NCBI RefSeq assembly: GCF_001854805.1
Contig: NZ_MBLO01000257.1
Location: forward strand, 1 to 64,000
From: Pseudofrankia coriaricola
Lineage (GTDB): Bacteria > Actinomycetota > Actinomycetes > Frankiales > Frankiaceae
Length of the DNA stretch: 64,000 nt
Reading direction: 5' to 3'
In this document: positions 44,244-52,865 of the stretch, piece by piece
How positions within the stretch are numbered: position 1 is the stretch's first letter
Layout: every line of letters starts with the position of its first letter
The notes under the pieces: model-generated
Told to the model about the DNA's origin: nothing
Database searches by the model: none
The model's input: only the letters and a program-made list of their open reading frames with translations
Translations under genes and position numbers: made by a program

Positions 44244-45530
44244 ATGGACCTGACGTTCACCCCGCAGGAGGAGAAGTTCCGCTCGGAGCTGCGCGGTTGG
44301 CTCGACGCCAACATCCCGGCCGCCTGGCGGGACCCGAGCTTCTGGCGGAGCGTTTCCGACGACGAGGGCTTCGAGCTGCGCCGTGACTGGGAGCGACGCA
44401 AGCACGACGCGGGCTTCGCGGGCATCGCCTGGCCGACGGAGTATGGCGGCCGCGGCGGCACCCCGGGGATGAAGGCGATCTACGACGAGGAGATGGCGCT
44501 CGCCCACGCCCCGCAGTCGGCCAACGCGCTCGGCCTGACGTTCCTCGCGCCGACGGTGATGGCGATCGGCACCGACCAGCAGAAGCGCGACATCATCGGC
44601 CCGATGCTGCGCAACGAGGTGATCTGGTGCCAGGGCTTCTCCGAGCCGGGTGCCGGCTCCGACCTCGCGGCGCTGCGCACGTCCGGTGTGCTCGACGGCG
44701 ACGAGTACGTCGTCAACGGCCAGAAGATCTGGACGACCAACGCCATGCACGGCGACAAGCTGTTCACCCTGGTGCGTACCGAGCCGGGACCGGGCCCGGG
44801 CCGGCAGGCAGAGGGTGGGATCTCGCCAGTCGGCACAAATAATGATCAATCGGGTGCTCTGGAGGCGGGCACAGCGCGACGCGACCCGGAAGCGCGGCGC
44901 AGCCATGGGATGCATCGCGGCATCTCGATGCTGCTCGTCGACATGCGTCAGCCGGGCGTCGAGACCCGCCCGCTGCGCCAGCTCAGCGGCGCGAGCGAGT
45001 TCGGCGAGGTGTTCTTCACCGACGCCCGGGTGAAGGCGTCCGAATGCCTCGGCGGCGTCGGCAACGGCTGGAAGACCGCGATGCTGCTGCTGTCGTTCGA
45101 GCGCGGCGCGTCCGGCATCTCGCAGTACGCCACGTACCGGCGTGGCTACGACGAGATCGTCGCCGCCGCGCGCCGGCTGGGCCGGGACACCGATCCGACG
45201 CTGCGCCGCGAGCTCGCGAGCCGCCTCGTCGAGCTGGAATGCCTGCGCTACCACGCGATGCACGTGCTCACCCAGGTCGAGCAGGGCCGCGATCTCGGCT
45301 CCGAGTCGTCGATCACCAAGCTGCAGTGGTCGGAGACCTACCAGAAGCTCTTCGAGACGTTCGACCATCTGCTCGGCCTGGATGGCGTCGTCACCAGCCC
45401 GGTCGACGGCCTCGACCTCGCCTCGCTGCAGTTCGAGGCGTTCTGGACCAGGTCGGTGACGATCTGGGGCGGCTCGTCGCAGGTGCAGCGCAACATCGTC
45501 GCCGAGCGGGTGCTCGGCCTGCCGCGGTAG
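44244..45530 (+). CDS. Acyl-CoA dehydrogenase, subunit 1 of a heteromeric pair
   Basis: A 428-residue FAD enzyme with FTPQEEKFRSELR at the start, WCQGFSEPGAGSDLAALRT (FAD and substrate region), GQKIWTTNAMHGD and a C-terminal IWGGSSQVQRNIVAERVLGLPR segment, quoted in short. Relative to relatives, about 40 residues are inserted between residue 183 and the HRGISMLLVDM motif near 225. This insert includes NNDQSG, is less GC-rich and looks foreign to the fold. The second subunit follows after 11 bases. Such adjacent unlike pairs form alpha2-beta2 dehydrogenases acting on CoA esters of sterol or branched side chains in actinobacteria. ATG 44244 has GGAG upstream. Confidence 0.9.
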   Translation: MDLTFTPQEEKFRSELRGWLDANIPAAWRDPSFWRSVSDDEGFELRRDWERRKHDAGFAGIAWPTEYGGRGGTPGMKAIYDEEMALAHAPQSANALGLTFLAPTVMAIGTDQQKRDIIGPMLRNEVIWCQGFSEPGAGSDLAALRTSGVLDGDEYVVNGQKIWTTNAMHGDKLFTLVRTEPGPGPGRQAEGGISPVGTNNDQSGALEAGTARRDPEARRSHGMHRGISMLLVDMRQPGVETRPLRQLSGASEFGEVFFTDARVKASECLGGVGNGWKTAMLLLSFERGASGISQYATYRRGYDEIVAAARRLGRDTDPTLRRELASRLVELECLRYHAMHVLTQVEQGRDLGSESSITKLQWSETYQKLFETFDHLLGLDGVVTSPVDGLDLASLQFEAFWTRSVTIWGGSSQVQRNIVAERVLGLPR

Positions 45531-45541
45531 GGGGAATCGCC

Positions 45542-46657
45542 GTGTACTTCGCGTTGACCGACGAACAGCGGGCACTTGCCGAGACCGTCCGCGACTTTCT
45601 CGCCGACCGGTTCGACCTGACGGCCGTGCGCGCCGTGTTCGAGGACACCGCGGGCGACGGCCACCCGGCCGAGCTGTGGAAGGCGTTCGCCGAGCAGGGC
45701 TGGCTCGCCGTGCTCGTGCCCGAGGAGAACGACGGGATGGGCCTCGGCCTGCTCGACGCGCAGGTGCTCGCCCGCGCGTTCGGCGCCGGCGCCGTGCCCG
45801 GGCCGTGGCTGCCGACCGTGCTCGTGGGGGAGGCCGTCCGGCTCGCCGGCTCACCCGCCCAGCGGGCGGCCGTGCTCGGCCCGCTCGCGGCCGGCGAGCT
45901 GGTCGCCACCGTGGCGCTGCGCGCCCCCGGCGGCTCGTTCGACCAGTCCGGGGTGGGCGTGACGGCTGACATCGATCCGGGAGGTACCCGGCTGACCGGG
46001 ACGGCGTCTCCGGTCGAGTACGCGGGGGTCGCCCGGACGGCGGTCGTCGCCGCGAAGGAGCCGGATGGCGGGATCGGCCTCTACCTCGTCGACCCGACGT
46101 CCGCGTCCGTCACCGTCACGGCGCTCGACACCTATGACGGCACCACCCGCCTCGGCGCGCTCACCCTCGACGGCGCCGCCGGCGAGCGGCTGCCAGAGTC
46201 GAACGCGGCCGTCCTCGCCGAGCTGAGCCGACGCGGTGCCGTCCTCGCGGCCGCCGACCTGGTCGGCACCGCCCGGGCCGCGCTGACCAGGACCATCGAG
46301 TACGACAAGACCCGAGTCCAGTTCGGCAAGGCGGTCGGCAGCTTCCAGTTCATCAAGCACACGCTCGCCGACCTGCATGTCGGCGTCCTCATGGCCGAGC
46401 ACGCCGCGCTCTACGCGGCGCACGCCGTCGACGCCGCGCTACCGGACGCCGCGCTCGCCGTCGCGGTCGCCAAGGCCAAGGCCAACGACGCGGCCGAGCG
46501 GGCGACCGGGGCCATGATCCAGTATCACGGTGGGATCGGCTACACCTGGGAGCACGAGGCGCACTTCTTCTACAAGCGGGCCAAGCGGCTCGTGGGCACG
46601 TTCGGCGACGCCGGCGAGCACCTGGACCGGATCGCGGCGCTGAGCATCGACGCCTGA
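45542..46657 (+). CDS. Acyl-CoA dehydrogenase, subunit 2 of a heteromeric pair
   Basis: A 371-residue partner with YFALTDEQRALAETVRDFL at the N-terminus, YDKTRVQFGKAVGSFQFIKH in the C-terminal helical domain, and YHGGIGYTWEHEAHFFYKRA. The Glu in GYTWEH is the usual position of the catalytic base in this subgroup. The FAD domain is degenerate compared with the first subunit (no QGFSEPGAGSD), as expected if FAD sits at the interface. GTG 45542 has GGGGGA upstream. Translated with the preceding gene; together they introduce a double bond next to the CoA thioester. Confidence 0.9.
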   Translation: MYFALTDEQRALAETVRDFLADRFDLTAVRAVFEDTAGDGHPAELWKAFAEQGWLAVLVPEENDGMGLGLLDAQVLARAFGAGAVPGPWLPTVLVGEAVRLAGSPAQRAAVLGPLAAGELVATVALRAPGGSFDQSGVGVTADIDPGGTRLTGTASPVEYAGVARTAVVAAKEPDGGIGLYLVDPTSASVTVTALDTYDGTTRLGALTLDGAAGERLPESNAAVLAELSRRGAVLAAADLVGTARAALTRTIEYDKTRVQFGKAVGSFQFIKHTLADLHVGVLMAEHAALYAAHAVDAALPDAALAVAVAKAKANDAAERATGAMIQYHGGIGYTWEHEAHFFYKRAKRLVGTFGDAGEHLDRIAALSIDA

Positions 46658-46679
46658 AACGCGTCGCCTGCTTCGTGCC

Positions 46680-48110
46680 TTACCTAGCCGATCGGTGGGA
46701 GGGCGCGATCGGTGGGGAAGGTGCCGCCGGTCGGGGAGGACAGTGGACGAGGCGGTTCCAGACCAGGCGTGGCGGGGCGCTGGTGTCACTGCCGCCGTAT
46801 GTGTGCCGCCAGGTGCCGAGAATGTTGGTGAAGGCGGGGCGCACGGCCAGCACCAGCGGCGTGCCAAGCGGGACGCTGATCTCTCCCTTCGCCGTCGGCA
46901 TGCCAGCGACCCAGCGCAGGTAGAGCTCGGTGACATCCGCACTGACCTCTCGGGGCCCGGCGGGCGGCGCCTGTCTCGTGGCATCGCCGCCGGCGGGCCG
47001 ATCGGCCGCCGCCAGGTCGTCGGCGGGCTGGTCGGGCGCAGCCAGGTCGCCGGCCGGTTGCGTCCCGTCGTAGCGGGTCCAGTCGAGGCTGCCACGCGGG
47101 CGGTTCGCGACCAGGTCGAGCGTGGGGACCCTGGCCGGAACCTTCCCGGCGGCGAGCCCGGTGAGCGCCGACGGGTAGGCGGCCAGCGGGTAGGGCCCCT
47201 CGTTGTCCAGGTCGCCCTCGGTCCCGAGCAGCGTGAGCCGCAGCTCCACCCGGCTCACGCAGGCCGCCGGCGCCGGCAGCAGCGGGAAGACGATCTCCGC
47301 GGTGGACATGTGGTCGTCACCGCGGCGGGGTAGGTGCCGGTACTGCCGACCGACGGCTAGCTCGCGCGGCGAGGCCTCCACCCGGCTCCGGTAGCCACGG
47401 CCGGGCGCGTAGGAGGTCAGCAGGTAGGTCCGCGTGGCGGTGATCGGGATACCCGCCACCTCGTTCACCGGTTGGCGGGGCTCACTCGTCGTCGCGATCG
47501 GGGCGGTGGTGGTGGCCGGCGTGAGCGGGCGCAGCGCCGCCGGCCCGCCGCCGATGCCCAGCACCACCGAGCCGAGGGCGATGAGGATGACCGTGCCGCC
47601 GGCTATCGTCAGGAAGATCCGGCCGCCTCGACCGGGCGTGCGAAGGGTCACCCCGAGCCGCTCGCGCAGCAGGTGCTCGACCCGGCCGCCCAGCGGTTCC
47701 AACGTCGCCCTGGCCGAGCTGGACGCCGTCGCCGCCGCGCGCCGCGCCGCCGTGGCGCCGCCGCGCGCACGGGGCGGCCGACGCGGGTCCGACGCGCTGC
47801 CGGCGTCGGGAACGGTGTCCGCGGGCGGCCCGCCCCTCACCCGCGAGGACTCGTCGCGTCTCGGCATCGGCAGGGCGATGGTGATGGTCGGCGCCTCGGC
47901 ATTGGCGTCGGCGTCGGCGTCGGCGAGAGTCCGGTCGCGCGGTGGCGACGGTACGGGCGCGTCGGTGCCGGTAGCCGCGTCGGTGCCGGCAGTCGCACTG
48001 GCGACGTGCCTCGTGGTGGTCGGGCGGTTCATCGTGACCGGTACCGTCGGCGAGCCGGGCGGGGGCGGCCGCTCGCCGCGTGCGGCTGGGATCACCGAGA
48101 GGTTGTCCAT
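46680..48110 (-). CDS. Single-pass membrane protein of unknown function
   Basis: A 476-residue protein not recognised. The N-terminal about 130 residues are Pro/Ala/Asp-rich and disordered. One transmembrane helix (IFLTIAGGTVILIALGSVVLG, about 168-190) follows an Arg-rich stretch. The outer part begins with a Thr/Pro linker and has beta-rich sequence such as SRVELRLTLLGTEG and ADVTELYLRWVAG, which recalls carbohydrate-binding-like jelly-roll domains, with an insert of Ala/Asp repeats (QPADDLAAADRPA). ATG 48110 has GGAG 7 bases upstream; the frame runs further but the extra is Arg-rich shadow. It is convergent with the dehydrogenase pair (22-base gap) and divergent from the TM2 gene. Confidence 0.7.
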   Translation of the reverse strand: MDNLSVIPAARGERPPPPGSPTVPVTMNRPTTTRHVASATAGTDAATGTDAPVPSPPRDRTLADADADANAEAPTITIALPMPRRDESSRVRGGPPADTVPDAGSASDPRRPPRARGGATAARRAAATASSSARATLEPLGGRVEHLLRERLGVTLRTPGRGGRIFLTIAGGTVILIALGSVVLGIGGGPAALRPLTPATTTAPIATTSEPRQPVNEVAGIPITATRTYLLTSYAPGRGYRSRVEASPRELAVGRQYRHLPRRGDDHMSTAEIVFPLLPAPAACVSRVELRLTLLGTEGDLDNEGPYPLAAYPSALTGLAAGKVPARVPTLDLVANRPRGSLDWTRYDGTQPAGDLAAPDQPADDLAAADRPAGGDATRQAPPAGPREVSADVTELYLRWVAGMPTAKGEISVPLGTPLVLAVRPAFTNILGTWRHTYGGSDTSAPPRLVWNRLVHCPPRPAAPSPPIAPSHRSAR

Positions 48111-48376
48111 GCGTGAGCTCCGGCCACCGGCTGTCTGTCGGGTCGGCCGGGATGTCCGTTCGGCACCGGCCCCTCTTCGCGGTGACCTTGTCACCGTGAG
48201 CCACGGTCGACCGGCGGGACGCGCCACCGCGGATGTGGCCCGGTAGTGCGCCTTCCGTACCGATAGCCGTTTGTTGGTCGTCCGTACGGCTCGGTGTCGC
48301 GTCGGGGACGGCGCCGCACTGCGCCTGGATCGTCGCTGGTACGGTTCCGCCCAGTCCGGGAACACTTGGAGCCCCT

Positions 48377-48991
48377 ATGACGACCCCAGCGCCTGGCCAG
48401 ATGCCGGACCCGTTCGCGAAGCCCGGGCCCGATCAGCCGCCGCCTGGCGCGGGTTACCCGCAGCCCGGCCAGGGATACCCGCCTGCCCCCGGTTACGGGG
48501 ATCCGAACGCGGCATATCCGCCCGCCCCGGGCTATGGGGATCCGAACGCGGCATATCCGCCCGCCCCGGGCTATGGGGACCCGAACGCGGGGTACCCGCC
48601 CACCGGGGGCTACCCGCCCGGCGCCGACCCCAATGCCGGGTATGCGCAGCCGGGGGGCTATCCGCCAGGCCCCGGATTCGCGCCAGCCCCGGGCTATCCG
48701 CCGGCTCCTGGCTACGGGCCCGGCTACCCGTACGGAGCCGACCCGTCCGCGCCGTTCGGCCGGCACCAGATCACCGGTGAGCCGCTCTCGGACAAGGACA
48801 AGCTGACGGCCGGTCTGCTGCAGCTTCTTCTCGGCGGAGTGGGTGCCGGCCGCTGGTACATGGGCGACTATGGGATCGCGGTCGCCCAGCTGCTCACCTG
48901 TGGCGGCCTCGGTATCTGGTCGCTCATCGACGGCGTGATGATGCTGACCGGCAACGTCCGCGACAAGTTCGGCCGCCCGCTGCGCGGCTAG
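48377..48991 (+). CDS. TM2-domain membrane protein with Pro/Gly/Tyr repeat N-terminus
   Basis: A 204-residue protein. Residues 1-130 are Pro/Gly/Tyr-rich, with three tandem copies of PPAPGYGDPNAAY. The C-terminus has the TM2 pattern: KLTAGLLQLLLGGVGAGRWYMGDYG, quoted here only in part as LLGGVGAGRWYMGDYG, then LLTCGGLGIWSLIDGVMMLTG, forming two transmembrane helices with a short turn. TM2 proteins have no settled function. ATG 48377 is preceded by TTGGAG. Monocistronic. Confidence 0.88.
   Translation: MTTPAPGQMPDPFAKPGPDQPPPGAGYPQPGQGYPPAPGYGDPNAAYPPAPGYGDPNAAYPPAPGYGDPNAGYPPTGGYPPGADPNAGYAQPGGYPPGPGFAPAPGYPPAPGYGPGYPYGADPSAPFGRHQITGEPLSDKDKLTAGLLQLLLGGVGAGRWYMGDYGIAVAQLLTCGGLGIWSLIDGVMMLTGNVRDKFGRPLRG
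48479..48595 (+). repeat. Three 39-bp tandem repeats in the TM2 gene
   Basis: Three in-frame 13-codon units encode PPAPGYGDPNAAY (third ends in GY). The last two are almost identical at the DNA level. Unit number could vary between strains. Confidence 0.85.
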
Positions 48992-49864
48992 GGCCGTCCC
49001 CGGCGACGTTCGCCCGCCCTCGGCCCGGGGGATCGCCGGGGCTGTATCCGGATCCGGACTCCGAACCCTCGCCGGTTCGGATCCGGACACAGAACCGCTG
49101 GTCTAGCCCGCGGCGCGGCGATGCCACCGGCCGAATCTTGGTGGAAGCGGCACCAAGCCGCTTCCGCGAGTCCTCGTTGGCCAGGCGCCGCGTCGATACG
49201 CATACCCGGCCAGCGATCTCCGACGGATCCGGGAGCGGCGGGCCGCGCGCCGAACGTGTCAGATGCCTGCGCGGGCCGTGCGGGTGTGACGGGTGGCCGT
49301 TCGCCCGTTGGTGACCGACGGCCGGGCGGTCTCGCGCCTCACCGCTCCGGATCACTTGCGCTTGCCGCCGCATGCGGTGATTCTTGTGACCCACGGCACA
49401 GCTACTCGGGTGTCGTACTAGTCACTGGTGGTGTCGTGAATGCGTTTCGTGCCGACCTGGGTCGGCTGCTTTCGCACTGATCGGTCTCGCGCGGGCGACA
49501 ACGGCAACGCGCGGTGCCCGGCTGCTCACTCGCGACAGTCCCCTGGCGGTCTCGGCGCGCGGTCTCCATCAGCTTGCCGATCTTCGCTGGCGGGGTCGCG
49601 ACGGGTGCGACCACCCGTTTCACGCCCGGCTCCGTTCCGTTGTCGGCGCGGGTTGGGCAGGCCGGACGTTCGGCCTGCCCTGGCTCGGCCGGCGCGAGTC
49701 GGGCGGCCGGTTGCCCGGCCTGGCCGGCGCTGTGCGTGTTTGCCCGAGTCGCTTGTGTTGTCGGCCTGATACCGCAATCCTGGTGACCTGCGACACGTTT
49801 CATTGTGCAACTGTCTCTCGTTGATCTTTGGATTGACGGGTCCTGGGTGCCGCGGAGGTCCTGC
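48992..49864. other. 873-bp intergenic region without a supported gene
   Basis: It lies between the TM2 gene and the importer operon. A 7-bp stem CCGAACC/GGTTCGG (49061-49067 with 49074-49080), flanked by ATCCGG repeats, may terminate the TM2 transcript. Short frames exist on both strands, but none has a domain. The importer promoter should lie near the right end. Confidence 0.5.
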
Positions 49865-50821
49865 GTGGTTGCTGGAAGCCAGCCGGAGTTGTTAGTCGTC
49901 GATTCACTCGAGGTTGTCTATGCGGGCGTGGTCCGGGCGCTGCGCGGCGTGACGATGTCGGTCGGCACAGGGCAGGTCGTCGCGGTGCTGGGAAGCAACG
50001 GCGCCGGCAAGTCGACGCTGCTGCGTACCGTGTCCGGCACCCTGGGGATGCACGGCGGGAAGGTCACCGCCGGCGCGCTCCGGTTCGACGGTCAGGACCT
50101 CGCCGGCCGGGGCGCCGCGGACATCGTCCGGCTAGGCCTGGTGCACGTGCCCGAGGGACGCCGGATCTTCGGCCGGCTGACCGTCGAGGAGAACCTGCGG
50201 GCGGGCGGGATGTCGGTGCGCGGGCGGGCGGCCCGCACCCAGGCCCGCGACCGGGTCTACGAGCTCTTCCCGCTGCTGGCCGAACGGCGCGACTCCCGGG
50301 CCGTGCTGCTGTCCGGCGGCGAGCAGCAGATGCTCGCGATCGGGCGCGGCCTGATGTCGGCGCCCCGGATGCTGCTGCTCGACGAGCCGTCGCTGGGGCT
50401 CGCCCCCCAGATCATCGGCAAGATCGGCGCGGCGATCAGGGAGATCAACGCCCAGGGCGTCTCGGTCGTCCTCGTCGAGCAGAACGCCGCCATGGCGCTG
50501 GCGCTCTCCGAGGTGGCCTACGTCCTGGAGCTCGGGCGTACATCGCTGTCGGGGCCGTCGGCCGAGCTCGCAGCCTCCGACGAGGTCGCGCGGCGCTACC
50601 TGGCGGTGGCGGGTGAGGCCGCTCCGGGCGCCGCACCTCCCGCCCCCGGTGATCCCGCGAGCCCCGCATCTCCGGATCCCGAACCCCCGCGGCCGGCGAG
50701 CCCGGCGCGGACGCTGTCCCGGTGGCAGCCGTCGCCGGCCCGGCGGCTCCTGCCCCGGCCCCGGGGCCGGGTCGGTGCCGCAGCTGACCAGGGCGGCGTG
50801 CCCGCGGGGGAGCCGAAGTGA
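49865..50821 (+). CDS. livF: Branched-chain amino-acid-type ABC transporter ATPase LivF
   Basis: A 318-residue ABC ATPase. Walker A is GSNGAGKST, the signature LSGGEQQM and Walker B MLLLDEPSLGLAP, with EQNAAMALA after it, all typical of LivF. It powers import through LivH/LivM. The GTG at 49865 is chosen because GGAGG lies 6 bases upstream; a longer frame starts at 49805 but adds an unconserved stretch. The last about 75 residues are Pro/Ala-rich. It overlaps livG by 4 bases (GTGA). It is the first gene of a five-gene operon. The substrate may be an amino acid, amide or aromatic compound. Confidence 0.93.
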   Translation: MVAGSQPELLVVDSLEVVYAGVVRALRGVTMSVGTGQVVAVLGSNGAGKSTLLRTVSGTLGMHGGKVTAGALRFDGQDLAGRGAADIVRLGLVHVPEGRRIFGRLTVEENLRAGGMSVRGRAARTQARDRVYELFPLLAERRDSRAVLLSGGEQQMLAIGRGLMSAPRMLLLDEPSLGLAPQIIGKIGAAIREINAQGVSVVLVEQNAAMALALSEVAYVLELGRTSLSGPSAELAASDEVARRYLAVAGEAAPGAAPPAPGDPASPASPDPEPPRPASPARTLSRWQPSPARRLLPRPRGRVGAAADQGGVPAGEPK

Positions 50822-51957
50822 GCGCAGGAGCAATCGAGCGGAGTGGTCGTCCGAGGGACGAGGACGGCCGCGGAGCGAGTGCGGCGACGGAGCGAACCCG
50901 AGGCACAGTGAGCGACGTCGTGGCCACGGAGGTGACCGACTCGCTGGCGGTGGCCGAACCGCTGGCGGTCGAGGGTGTGACGGTTCGCTTCGGGGCGCTC
51001 GCCGCGCTCGCCGACGTGTCACTGCGGGCCGAGCCAGGGACCATCCACGCGGTGATCGGGCCGAACGGCGCCGGCAAGTCGACGCTGTTCAACGTCATCT
51101 CCGGGGTGTACCGGGCGACGTCCGGCCGGGTGCTGCTCGGGGGCACGGTGCTGACCGGACAGCGGCCGCACCGGGTCACGGCACTCGGGGTCGGCCGCGC
51201 GTTCCAGAACCTCGCCGGCTCACCGTACGAGTCGGTGCTCGACAACATCATGATCGGCCGGCATCACCTGATGCGCACGGGCTTTCTCAGCGCGGGCCTG
51301 CGGATCCCCTCGGCGCGCCACGAGGAGCGGCTGCACCGGGCCAGGGCGCGCGAGATCGCCGAGTTCCTCGACCTCGGAGAGCGCCTGCACGTGCCGATCG
51401 GAATCCTTCCGTACGGCGACCGCAAGCGGGTCGAGGTGGCGCGGGCGCTGGCGACGGAGCCGCGGGTGCTGCTGCTGGACGAGCCGGTCGCCGGCATGAA
51501 CGCGGTGGAGACCGCCCAGATGACGGCGACGATCCGGGCGATCCGGGCTTCCCTCGGGATCACGGTCCTGCTGGTGGAGCACGACATGACCATGGTCATG
51601 TCGCTGGCCGACCAGGTCACGGTGCTCGACTTCGGCCGGGTGGTCGCCGACGGCACCCCGACCGAGGTGAGCCGCGACCCGGCCGTGATCCGCGCCTATC
51701 TCGGCACCGGCGACGAGGACGACCCCGCGGCCAGCCCCGCGAGCGCCAGCCCCGCGAGCGCCAGCCCCGAAGGCGCCAGCTCCGCGGGCGACAGAGCCGA
51801 GGGCGGCGCCACGGAGGAGAGCGCCGAAAAGGAGAACACCGGCGTGCGCGGTACCGGCACCCAGAGCGCCGGCGCTGGCGCGGAGGCGAAGGACCCGCCC
51901 GCGGACGGCGGGGACGTCGGAACCGTCGCGGTCAGCACAGGGAAGGAGCAGCCGTGA
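50818..51957 (+). CDS. livG: Branched-chain amino-acid-type ABC transporter ATPase LivG
   Basis: A 379-residue ABC ATPase. Walker A GPNGAGKST, signature YGDRKRVEVARAL and Walker B VLLLDEPVAGMN are LivG-like, with AFQNLA in the Q-loop region. GTG 50818 overlaps the livF stop. A second GTG at 50908 with GAGG upstream would remove a 30-residue Arg/Gly-rich leader that has no counterpart in relatives; this may be the true start. The C-terminal about 85 residues contain Ser/Ala/Pro repeats (ASPASASPASASP) and are disordered. Confidence 0.92.
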   Translation: MSAGAIERSGRPRDEDGRGASAATERTRGTVSDVVATEVTDSLAVAEPLAVEGVTVRFGALAALADVSLRAEPGTIHAVIGPNGAGKSTLFNVISGVYRATSGRVLLGGTVLTGQRPHRVTALGVGRAFQNLAGSPYESVLDNIMIGRHHLMRTGFLSAGLRIPSARHEERLHRARAREIAEFLDLGERLHVPIGILPYGDRKRVEVARALATEPRVLLLDEPVAGMNAVETAQMTATIRAIRASLGITVLLVEHDMTMVMSLADQVTVLDFGRVVADGTPTEVSRDPAVIRAYLGTGDEDDPAASPASASPASASPEGASSAGDRAEGGATEESAEKENTGVRGTGTQSAGAGAEAKDPPADGGDVGTVAVSTGKEQP

Positions 51958-52865
51958 CGACGTTCGTCTCGCTGTTGGTCAACGGGATCTCGCAGGGCGC
52001 GGTGTACGCGCTCATCGCGCTCGGATTTGTGATCATCTTCAAGGCGAGTGAGGTGCTCAACTTCGCGCACGGCTCGATGCTCTTCGTGGGCGCCTATGTG
52101 ACCGCCCGGCTCGTGCCGTCGATCGGGTTCGCCGCGGCGGTGGCGATCGGCGTCGCCGGGACGGCGCTGCTGGCCGTCGTCCTCGAACGGCTGCTGTTCT
52201 CCCGGGTGGGCCGGGGCACGGGGCTGGCCAGCCAGGGGCAGGTCGCCGCCCTGACGATCATGACGCTGGGCCTGGACATCGTGATCGCGACCGACCTGAC
52301 CCGGCGGATCGGCTCCAGGGTGCTCTCCCTGGACCAGCCCTGGGGGACCGGAGCCTTCTCGGTCGGCGGCGTCGGCCTCTCCTACAACCGGCTGATCGCC
52401 ATGGGGACGGCGGCCGTCCTGATCCTGGCGTTCCTTGCCGCGTTCCGCTTCACCGGCTGGGGAGTGGCGCTGCGTGCCAGCGCCGAGGACGCGGAGGCGG
52501 CCGCGCTGATGGGGATCCGGCACTGGCAGGTCAGCGCCCTGGCCTGGCTGGTCGCCGGCGGGCTCGCGGCCGTGGCCGCCGTCTTCCTGACCGGCAGCCC
52601 GACGCCCGGCCTGGATCCGTCGATCCGCACCGTCGCGTTCCTCGCCTTCCCGGCCGCCATCATCGGTGGCCTGGACTCGACCACCGGCGCGCTGGCGGGC
52701 GGAGTGCTCGTCGGCGTCGTCCAGTCCCTGATCGCCGGCTATGCCGAACATCTGCAGTTCCTCGGCGGCGACTTCGGCGGGGCCGTGCCCTACGTCCTGA
52801 TGCTGGCGGTCCTGCTGGCGCGTCCCGCCGGCCTGTTCGGCACGAGGGAGCTGACCCGTGTCTGA
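51954..52865 (+). CDS. livH: Branched-chain amino-acid-type ABC transporter permease LivH
   Basis: A 303-residue polytopic membrane protein. It begins VSLLVNGISQGAVYALIALG, followed by NFAHGSMLFVGAY, and contains RASAEDAEAAALMGI, the cytoplasmic EAA-like loop of this family. About eight hydrophobic segments are visible. GTG 51954 overlaps livG's stop (GTGA) and follows AAGGAG. It pairs with LivM to form the channel. Confidence 0.93.
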   Translation: MTTFVSLLVNGISQGAVYALIALGFVIIFKASEVLNFAHGSMLFVGAYVTARLVPSIGFAAAVAIGVAGTALLAVVLERLLFSRVGRGTGLASQGQVAALTIMTLGLDIVIATDLTRRIGSRVLSLDQPWGTGAFSVGGVGLSYNRLIAMGTAAVLILAFLAAFRFTGWGVALRASAEDAEAAALMGIRHWQVSALAWLVAGGLAAVAAVFLTGSPTPGLDPSIRTVAFLAFPAAIIGGLDSTTGALAGGVLVGVVQSLIAGYAEHLQFLGGDFGGAVPYVLMLAVLLARPAGLFGTRELTRV

